NCBI RefSeq assembly: GCF_900105395.1 | Contig: NZ_LT629775.1 | Location: 4,548,001-4,612,000 of the forward strand | DNA from: Streptomyces sp. TLI_053 | GTDB lineage: Bacteria > Actinomycetota > Actinomycetes > Streptomycetales > Streptomycetaceae | Direction: 5' to 3' | DNA length: 64,000 nucleotides | Shown: positions 50,970-57,573 of the stretch, piece after piece | Layout of the letters: each line of letters opens with the position of its first letter | Position numbering within the stretch: the first letter of the stretch is position 1 | Notes under the pieces: model-generated | Seen by the model: the letters and a program-made list of their open reading frames with translations, nothing else | Databases searched by the model: none | Told to the model about the DNA's origin: nothing | Made by a program: the position numbers and the translations under genes

Positions 50970-51914
50970 ATGCGACCGCTGTACTCCGTTCCCCTCGGAA
51001 TCGCCGCCACCGGCGCCGCCTGCCTCGCCTACTCCGTTGGGTACGAGGTCCGTTCCTTCCGCCTCCGCCGGGTCGAGGTCCCGGTCCTCCCCCGAGGCGC
51101 CCGGCCCGTCCGGGTACTGCAGGTCTCCGACATCCACATGGTGAGCGGGCAGGGCAGGAAGCAGCGCTGGCTGCAGAGCCTCGCGGGCCTGCGGCCCGAC
51201 CTGGTGGTCAACACCGGCGACAACCTCTCCGACCCGGAGGGCGTCCCCGCCACCCTGGACGCGCTCGGCCCGCTGATGGACTTCCCCGGCGTCTACGTCT
51301 TCGGGTCCAACGACTACTACGGCCCCGCCCGCAAGAACCCCGCCCGCTACCTCCAGGCGATGCGCACCGGCAGCCACGGCATGAACAACGCCGACGGCAC
51401 CGCCCGCCGCGGGATCACCGGCGCCGTCCACAACCCCTGGGAGAAGCTGCGCGACTCCTTCGACGCCGCCGGCTGGCTCGACCTCACCAACACCCGCGGC
51501 CGCCTCACCGTCGCCGGCCTCGACCTGGAGTTCACCGGCCTGGACGACCCCCACATCCGGCGCGACCGCTACAGCGAGGTCGCCGGCGGCCCCTCCTCCG
51601 ACGCCGACCTCTCCCTCGCCGTCGTGCACGCCCCGTACCTGCGGGTCCTCGACGCCTTCACCGCCGACCGCTACCCCCTGATCCTGGCCGGCCACACCCA
51701 CGGCGGCCAGCTCTGCGTCCCCTTCTACGGCGCCCTGGTCACCAACTGCGACCTCGACGCCAAGCGGGTCAAGGGCCTCTCCACCCACCAGGCCGGCGGC
51801 CGCCGCTCCTACCTCCACGTCTCGGCCGGCTGCGGCACCAACCGCTACACCCCCGTCCGCTTCGCCTGCCCCCCGGAAGCCACCCTCCTCACCCTCACCC
51901 CGACCCCCCGCTGA
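50970..51914 (+). CDS. Membrane-anchored metallophosphoesterase
   Basis: This 314-aa protein starts at ATG 50970. An N-terminal hydrophobic segment (6-24) anchors it. Metal motifs are VSDIHM, VNTGDN, GSND, VVHAP and LAGHTHGGQ, the full calcineurin-like set of YkuE-type phosphoesterases. It comes next after ponA2 in mycobacteria too (Rv3683). The substrate is unknown. Confidence 0.9.
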   Translation: MRPLYSVPLGIAATGAACLAYSVGYEVRSFRLRRVEVPVLPRGARPVRVLQVSDIHMVSGQGRKQRWLQSLAGLRPDLVVNTGDNLSDPEGVPATLDALGPLMDFPGVYVFGSNDYYGPARKNPARYLQAMRTGSHGMNNADGTARRGITGAVHNPWEKLRDSFDAAGWLDLTNTRGRLTVAGLDLEFTGLDDPHIRRDRYSEVAGGPSSDADLSLAVVHAPYLRVLDAFTADRYPLILAGHTHGGQLCVPFYGALVTNCDLDAKRVKGLSTHQAGGRRSYLHVSAGCGTNRYTPVRFACPPEATLLTLTPTPR

Positions 51915-51926
51915 CCCACCCGCCCC

Positions 51927-51962
51927 GCTCGCCGAGAAACCGGATTTCGTCTCTCGGCGAGC
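51927..51962 (+). terminator. Hairpin after the metallophosphoesterase gene
   Basis: Perfect 11-bp arms GCTCGCCGAGA (51927-51937) and complement (51952-51962) flank a 14-nt loop, 12 bp past the stop and before the tRNA. Confidence 0.65.
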
Positions 51963-52015
51963 GTCCGGTAGAGTTCTACTCGTCGCGAAGGAGACGGAGC
52001 GACAAACAGAAAGAC

Positions 52016-52089
<74 letters not shown>

Positions 52090-52095
52090 CCCAGT

Positions 52096-52133
52096 CCAGA
52101 GGGCCTATCGGAGAAATCCGATAGGCCCTCTGG
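52096..52133 (+). terminator. Exceptionally strong tRNA terminator
   Basis: A perfect 17-bp stem (52096-52112 and 52117-52133) capped by a GAAA tetraloop starts 7 bp past the tRNA. Confidence 0.9.
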
Positions 52134-52442
52134 CGTTGTGCGTGCCGACCTGGGTGACCGGCCCTCAGGCTCCCGGGCGAAAGACCCCGGCGGCGGGTCG
52201 CCCACAGCGGGAGCGGCAAGGTACGGGGCATTGCAAGCACGGGATCGAGCCCCTCGTCGTTCAGCACCACCGAGTCCGCTGGGCCGGGGCCGGCCCAGCA
52301 GCTGTTGCGAAGCAGTCGAACGCCAGCATCAGTGGCTTCAGCTCCGACCACCCCGTGGGCCCGGGGGTGAGGATCCCGTGGAACCGTTGGCCGGTCGGAT
52401 CCGTTTCATCACGCGATGATCGCCTACTGACAGGAGAGTCCC
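52134..52442. other. Gap between tRNA-Pro and the restriction gene
   Basis: 309 bp without a supported gene, with lower GC than the core region. It ends with CAGGAGAG, the ribosome binding site of the downstream gene. I found no duplicated tRNA 3' end here. Confidence 0.5.
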
Positions 52443-53834
52443 ATGGTGCCGGCGCGTCCCGTGGACGAGTTCTGCGCTGCTATCGATGCCCTCCGTGTCG
52501 ATCGATCCTCCGGCGAGCCGGCGCTCCACCAGCCCATCACGCTGCTGTGGGCCGTCGCGCGGGCGGCCGACGGCCAGCCTCGACTGGCGCCCTGGAGCGA
52601 GGTGCAGGGAGAGCTCCGTCTGTTGCTGAAGCGCTACGGGCGCCAGGGTTCGGACCCCTCCCCGGAATACCCGTTCGTTGCCTTGAGTCGATCGAGCCTT
52701 TGGGAGCTCGAGGACGTCGCCGGCGACGTCCCGGCGGCTCGTGGCTCGCAGGTCAAGAACTGGCTTCTGGATCAGAATCCGCGAGGTGGCCTCACCGAGG
52801 CGTTCCACACCCTCATGGCGACCGATGCCGCGGCGCGGCAGCAGGTCGCCGACAGACTGACGGATCGTTTCTTCGAATCCGCCAAGCCTGACGAGCTCCT
52901 GCAGCGGATCCGCCGGGACGCCGCTGTCTTCGACCGTTTCGGAGCAGTGCCCGGTGTCAGTGACGGCCAGACCTTTCCGAACCGGAAGGCGCTCGCCGAG
53001 GCGCGGGTCCACCGGCCGCTACAGGCGGGAATCTGCGGCACGAAGGATGGCGGAGCTGAGTCGATAGTCGTCTCCGGCGGCTACGAGGACGACGAAGACT
53101 ACGGCGACACCCTCATCTATACGGGGCAGGGCGGCCGGGACCCCGGCTCCGGTCAGCAGGTCCGCGACCAGAAGCTCACTCTTGGCAATGCCGCCCTGGT
53201 CACCAGTCTCGCCACCGGTGGACCGGTGCGAGTCGTCCGTGCGGAGAAGGAGCGGAAAGGCAGCTCCTCGACAATGCATTACCGCTACGACGGCCTCTAC
53301 CGGGTTGAGGACTACTGGTCCGAACAGGGCCGTTCCGGACACCTCGTCTGGCGCTTCCGGCTTGTTCAGCTGACCGGCGCTGCGGCGCCGACCCGATCCG
53401 CCGCGCTGCTCAACATGCCCTCCGGCAACGAGACTCCGTCACGCGTGGAGGCCATGGCCCAGCGCATCGTCCGGAGCACCGCCGTGGCAAATTTCGTCAA
53501 GAAGGTGCACGACTTCCACTGCCAGGTGTGCGGAACGCGTCTCACTGCCCCGACCCATCCCTATGCAGAAGCCGCTCACATTCGGGGACTCGGTCGCCCG
53601 CACCACGGACCTGACATCGCCGACAACGTCCTCTGCCTCTGCCCCAACCACCACACCCTCTTCGATTTCGGCATGCTGGTCATCGAGGACGACCTGACCG
53701 TCACCGATCGTTCCTCGGGAACGGTTCTCGGGCCGTTGCGCGAAGCTCCGGGCCATCAGGTCGATCGAGAGCATCTCGCGTATCACCGGAAGCACTACTC
53801 GGGTCTGGGCTGGCACGGGCCCAACGACGCATAG
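52443..53834 (+). CDS. Type IV modification-dependent endonuclease: sulfur-binding, SRA and HNH regions (ScoMcrA-like)
   Basis: This 463-aa protein starts at ATG 52443 with GGAGAG upstream. Residues 20-160 resemble the sulfur-binding domain that reads phosphorothioate DNA (HQPITLLWAVARAADGQPRL; EYPFVALSRSSLWELE, with the Tyr-Pro pair at 76-77). Residues 170-310 are an SRA/YDG domain (GDTLIYTGQGGRDPGSGQQV; YRYDGLYRVEDYW), which flips methylcytosine. Residues 350-415 are an HNH nuclease with Cys360, Cys363, His379, Asn395, Cys400, His403 and His404. S. coelicolor ScoMcrA has these three parts and cuts phosphorothioated and 5-methylcytosine DNA. No dnd or ssp genes are in the window. Codon third positions are less GC-biased than in neighbours, suggesting transfer. 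Confidence 0.85.
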   Translation: MVPARPVDEFCAAIDALRVDRSSGEPALHQPITLLWAVARAADGQPRLAPWSEVQGELRLLLKRYGRQGSDPSPEYPFVALSRSSLWELEDVAGDVPAARGSQVKNWLLDQNPRGGLTEAFHTLMATDAAARQQVADRLTDRFFESAKPDELLQRIRRDAAVFDRFGAVPGVSDGQTFPNRKALAEARVHRPLQAGICGTKDGGAESIVVSGGYEDDEDYGDTLIYTGQGGRDPGSGQQVRDQKLTLGNAALVTSLATGGPVRVVRAEKERKGSSSTMHYRYDGLYRVEDYWSEQGRSGHLVWRFRLVQLTGAAAPTRSAALLNMPSGNETPSRVEAMAQRIVRSTAVANFVKKVHDFHCQVCGTRLTAPTHPYAEAAHIRGLGRPHHGPDIADNVLCLCPNHHTLFDFGMLVIEDDLTVTDRSSGTVLGPLREAPGHQVDREHLAYHRKHYSGLGWHGPNDA

Positions 53835-54011
53835 GAATTCCACGACCACGCGGTGCACGAGGTGCGGGCCGGGCGGCTCCGGGCCGGGGGTGGGATCTGT
53901 GGGAATCCTTCGGTTGGCGGGCCGGCGGGGGGTGGGGCGGCGTAGCGTCGGAGTGTCGTCGTTCCGGTACGCACCGGCACGTCCCGATCGCCCGAAGGAG
54001 GCATCTCCACC

Positions 54012-54092
54012 ATGTGGTTGGGCCACTCGCTTTCGCCGACCGCCGTCGTGGCGGCGCGGCCCCGTGCCCGTCGTGTCCGTGGTGGCGCGTGA
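54012..54092 (+). CDS. 26-codon ORF translationally coupled to the TetR gene
   Basis: ATG 54012 has AAGGAGG 10 nt upstream and encodes MWLGHSLSPTAVVAARPRAR followed by RVRGGA. Its TGA overlaps the ATG of the regulator (TGATG at 54090-54094). The regulator has only a weak ribosome binding site of its own, so translation of the short ORF may load ribosomes onto it. It is too short for the protein itself to be judged. Confidence 0.45.
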   Translation: MWLGHSLSPTAVVAARPRARRVRGGA

Positions 54093-54691
54093 TGCGGCAG
54101 GAACGCGCCCGGCAGACTCGTCGTGCTCTACTGTGCGCCGCGGCAACCGAGTTCGACCTGTACGGGTACGAGGGGACCTCGCTGGCGCGGATCAGCCGGA
54201 GCGCCGGGGTGACGCTGGGGGCGCTCACGTTCCACTTCGCGTCCAAGGCTGCCCTGGCGGACGCGGTCCGGGCCGAGGGGGCCGCGCTCACGGGTGACGG
54301 TCGAGCGCCCGACCCGGGCGCGGGCGGGTTGATCGATCTGCTCGCCCGGTTGCTGGACGAGGAGCCGAGCGTGCGGGCAGCCGCTCGGCTCAGTTGGGAG
54401 CGGCCGGAGTCGGCGGGCAACTGGTACACGGCCTGGGGTCCCGAGCTTCGCGACCGGCTGGCCCGTGAGCGGTCGGCGGTGCCTGCCGGCATCGCGCCGG
54501 TGCTGGACGAGGTCGATCTGGAGACGCTGGCGCACTGCCTGGTGGCCGGGTCGGCGGTGCTGCGGCGGGGGATCGTCCCCCTGGGCGGCGGCGGGCCGGC
54601 CGCTCCGGAGGAGATCCGGCGGCGGCTCCGGCGGCTCTGGCGGCACGCGGCGGCGACGGATCCCGACCCGTCCTCCACGCCGCCGGTCTGA
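54092..54691 (+). CDS. TetR-family regulator, gamma-butyrolactone-receptor-like
   Basis: This 199-aa protein starts at ATG 54092 (MRQERARQTRRALLCAAATE). The HTH region FDLYGYEGTSLARISRSAGV, then TLGALTFHFASKAALADAV, has the LGALTFHF/SK pattern of ScbR/ArpA receptors. The C-terminal half (SWERPESAGNWYTAWGPELR; LETLAHCLVAGSAVLRRGIV) fits the ligand-binding core of the same subgroup. No butyrolactone synthase (AfsA) is in the window, so it may be an orphan or pseudo-receptor. It sits between the restriction gene and the IS701-derived gene. Confidence 0.78.
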   Translation: MRQERARQTRRALLCAAATEFDLYGYEGTSLARISRSAGVTLGALTFHFASKAALADAVRAEGAALTGDGRAPDPGAGGLIDLLARLLDEEPSVRAAARLSWERPESAGNWYTAWGPELRDRLARERSAVPAGIAPVLDEVDLETLAHCLVAGSAVLRRGIVPLGGGGPAAPEEIRRRLRRLWRHAAATDPDPSSTPPV

Positions 54692-54841
54692 CCGTGTCCG
54701 CGGCGCGAGCGTCGGCCACCGGGACACCGGAATTCGCCAAAGCGCCTCCCGGGCCCGACGGGCAGTCGGAACAAAGCGATCGTTCACTATCCTCCCGAGG
54801 ACGGCACCTCACAGCACCACACCACCCGGGGAGCTCATCAC

Positions 54842-56080
54842 ATGGACTCGCAACCCCTCTCACCGGTCGGCGAAGCCGCCGTCTCCCGGTTCGCCGAGCA
54901 GGTCTTCGCCCAGCTGGGCCGGACCGACCAGCGCCGCTGGGCCCGGGCCTATCTGCAGGGCCTGCTGGCGGCTCCCGGCCGCAAGTCCCTGGCCAACATG
55001 GCCGCCAGTCTCGCCACCGGACCGGCGGAGGCGGCCACCGTCTCGCTCTCGCTCCAGCAGTTCATCAACGGCAGCCCCTGGGACTGGCGTCCGGCCCGCC
55101 GGGTGCTCGCCGACCTCGCCGCCGGCCCCCGCCCGGTGCGGGCCTGGACCGCCGCGCTCGTGGTCGTCCCCAAGCGCGGCGACCAGGTGGTGGGCGTCCA
55201 CCGGCGGTTCGACCCGTCGACCGGGCGGACCGTCAAATGCCAGGCGGCGACCGGTCTTTTCGTCGCCACCGACCGGGACGCCGTGCCGGTGGACTGGTCG
55301 CTGCTGCTCGACCCGGGCTGGACGGACGACCCGCAGCGGCGCGCCCGGGCCCGGATCCCCGAGGACGTGGCCCCGCACCCGGCGGGCGACCTGCTGACCG
55401 GAATGGTGGACCGGCTCGCCGCCCACCATCCGGTGGCACCGCTGGTCGCCGCCCTCGACGCGACGGACGACCCGGTCCGGCTGGCCGCCGCGCTCGCCCG
55501 CCGCTCCGTCCCCTACCTGCTGGAGGTCCGCGGCGGTCAGCCCGTCCGGCCGGTGCTCCAGGCCACCACGGGCCGGCACGGGCGGGTGCAGCAGGGCGCC
55601 GTGCCCGCCGAGTCGCTGTTCCCGTGGCGCCGGCCGCGGATGTCGCCCGACCCGCAGCCGGTGCTGCGCGGCACGCCCGTTCTGCCGCCCGGCCCGGTGA
55701 CCGCGCCGGGACCGGCTCCGGCTCCGGCTCCAGGAGCGGGAGCGGCTCCGGGCGCCGCGGGAACGGTGGCCGGAACGCCGACGGCGCCGGTGCACCGGCT
55801 GTGGGCGCGGTGCGACGGCGACGGCGGACCGCGGCGGTACTGGCTGACCGATCTGGCCGAGGACGCCCCGGGCGTGCTCGCACTGCTGGACGCCGCCTCG
55901 GCCACGCGGAGCACCGTGGACCGGCTCGGTTCGGACTTCGGCCTGCTGGACTTCTCCGGACGCTCGTACACCGGCTGGCACCATCACATGACGCTGGTCT
56001 CGGCCGCGTACGCGCTCGGCCGGGACCTGGCGGTCCGGGTCGGCGGGAGTGGCGGGGGCGCGCTCCAGAACTCGGCCTAG
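54842..56080 (+). CDS. IS701-family transposase-derived protein with degenerate catalytic triad
   Basis: This 412-aa protein starts at ATG 54842. RRWARAYLQGLLAAPGRKSL, QQFINGSPWDWRPARR and GRSYTGWHHHMTLVSAAYAL are typical IS701 transposase segments. The first catalytic motif (normally IDDTGFPKKG) reads AALVVVPKRG at 104-113, so the first Asp is gone. The second Asp is kept (VAALDATDD, about 206). The Glu region (normally EQDYRELK..GLDHFEGR) reads TVDRLGSDFGLLDFSGR, without the Glu. A Pro/Ala/Gly insertion lies at 270-310. No terminal inverted repeats were seen. It has the look of an intact, expressed gene, so it is more likely domesticated than decaying. Confidence 0.75.
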   Translation: MDSQPLSPVGEAAVSRFAEQVFAQLGRTDQRRWARAYLQGLLAAPGRKSLANMAASLATGPAEAATVSLSLQQFINGSPWDWRPARRVLADLAAGPRPVRAWTAALVVVPKRGDQVVGVHRRFDPSTGRTVKCQAATGLFVATDRDAVPVDWSLLLDPGWTDDPQRRARARIPEDVAPHPAGDLLTGMVDRLAAHHPVAPLVAALDATDDPVRLAAALARRSVPYLLEVRGGQPVRPVLQATTGRHGRVQQGAVPAESLFPWRRPRMSPDPQPVLRGTPVLPPGPVTAPGPAPAPAPGAGAAPGAAGTVAGTPTAPVHRLWARCDGDGGPRRYWLTDLAEDAPGVLALLDAASATRSTVDRLGSDFGLLDFSGRSYTGWHHHMTLVSAAYALGRDLAVRVGGSGGGALQNSA

Positions 56081-56135
56081 CCGCACGGTCGGGCAAGCGC
56101 CGGCGGCCCGGCGGCCCGGTGGCCCGGTGGCCCGG

Positions 56136-57380
56136 TCAGGCGTCGAGGGCCTGGTAGACCGTGGTCCAGAAGTCGTGGATCAGCCGCGCCGAGTCGGGGA
56201 CGGTCATTCCGACCTGGGTGAGCACGATGCCGACCAGCCCGTGCTCCGGGTCGGCGTAGGCGGAGGTGCCGCTGCCGCCGTCCCAGCCGAACTGGCCGAC
56301 GGGGGCGTAGTCGCCGCGATAGGTCCGCACCGCGGCGCCGAGGCCCCAGCCGCCGTGCTGTCCCTGGCCGTACGACAGGTGCACGTTCTCCTTGGCCAGG
56401 GTCTCGCGCAGGGCGGTCTGCTCCGGGGTGAGGCGGTTGGTGGTCATCAGCTCGACCGCGGGGCGGGAGAGGACGCGCCCGCCGCCGTGCAGCCCTCCGC
56501 CGTGCAGGCCGCCGTCGAGCAGCATCCGGAAGTAGGCGTGGTAGTCGTCGACGGTGGAGACCAGGCCGCCGCCACCGCCGGGGAACGCCGGGGGCCGGCT
56601 CCAGCGACCGTCCGCCGGCTCGTCCCAGACGTGGAACTCGCCGGTCCGCGGGTCGGGGGCGTAGAGGGCGGGCAGCCGGTCGATCTTCTCGGCGGGCACG
56701 TGGAAGCCGGTGTCCGCCATCCCCAGCGGACCGAAGACCCGCTCGCGGAGGAAGCTCTCGAACGACTGGCCGGTGACCCGGGCGACGAGCACGCCGAGCA
56801 GGTCGCTGGCGATGTGGTACTGCCAGCGCTCACCGGGCTGGTGCATCAGCGGAAGCGTGCCGAGGCGGCGCAGCCACTCGTCCGGTTCCGGCATCGGCTG
56901 CGGCAGGTCGGGCGTGAGGCCGTTCTCGATGATCGCGCCCATGATCGGGCTGCCCAGCGCCGTGATGTCCATGCCGAGGCCGAAAGTGGAGGTCAGCACG
57001 TCCCGGACGGTGATCGGCCGCCGGGCCGGCACCGTGTCGTCGAGCGGGCCGTCGATCCGCTCGAGAACACGGCGGTCGGCGAGTTCCGGCAGCCAGGTCT
57101 GCACGAGGTCGTCCAGCCGCAGCCGGCACTCGTCGAGCAGGACCGTGGCGGCGGCCATGGTGACCGGCTTGGAGGTCGAGGCCATCCGGAAGATCGTGTC
57201 CCGGCCCATCGGCGCGCCGCCGTCGTGGCGCATGGTGCCGATCGCCTCGACGTGCGTCCGGTCGCCCCGGCCGATCAGGGCGACGACGCCCGGGATCCGG
57301 CCCGACTCGACGTGCCGCGTCAGCACCTCGCGCACCTTGCGCAGTCCCTCGTCGGTGAATCCGCCGTTGCTGCTGGTCAT
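56136..57380 (-). CDS. Class C beta-lactamase-fold serine hydrolase
   Basis: This 414-aa protein starts at ATG 57380. The nucleophile motif is STSK in IFRMASTSKPVTMAAATVLL. The second motif reads YHI in WQYHIASDLLGVLVARVTGQ, as in many esterase-type members. GGSGTSAY takes the place of the KTG box. No signal peptide is present. It is probably an esterase or transacylase. A palindrome upstream may be its operator. Confidence 0.87.
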   Translation of the reverse strand: MTSSNGGFTDEGLRKVREVLTRHVESGRIPGVVALIGRGDRTHVEAIGTMRHDGGAPMGRDTIFRMASTSKPVTMAAATVLLDECRLRLDDLVQTWLPELADRRVLERIDGPLDDTVPARRPITVRDVLTSTFGLGMDITALGSPIMGAIIENGLTPDLPQPMPEPDEWLRRLGTLPLMHQPGERWQYHIASDLLGVLVARVTGQSFESFLRERVFGPLGMADTGFHVPAEKIDRLPALYAPDPRTGEFHVWDEPADGRWSRPPAFPGGGGGLVSTVDDYHAYFRMLLDGGLHGGGLHGGGRVLSRPAVELMTTNRLTPEQTALRETLAKENVHLSYGQGQHGGWGLGAAVRTYRGDYAPVGQFGWDGGSGTSAYADPEHGLVGIVLTQVGMTVPDSARLIHDFWTTVYQALDA

Positions 57381-57402
57381 GGTGACCCTCCCCGCCCGTT
57401 GT

Positions 57403-57412
57403 GTTCATGAAC
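57403..57412. promoter_or_regulatory. Palindrome upstream of the hydrolase gene
   Basis: GTTCATGAAC is a perfect 10-bp palindrome 23 bp upstream of the start. Two exact copies of CGTTGCAATGGA at 57503-57514 and 57549-57560 lie further out, between this gene and the 3' end of the LAL gene. Confidence 0.4.
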
Positions 57413-57573
57413 TTCCGAACACTCAGGAAGCTACATTGCGTTCACAAGTCCGTCAACGCCATACAAAGGGAAAGCCTTGCAGATACTGGGATCATGGGCA
57501 TTCGTTGCAATGGACTCGAAGTCGAAAGGCAATGCCGGACCGCATCGCCGTTGCAATGGAACGGGACTCGCGA

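Noticed and set aside
54842..56080. Active insertion sequence
   Set aside because: No terminal inverted repeats or target duplications were seen and the catalytic residues are missing, so it is recorded as a derived gene and not as a mobile element.
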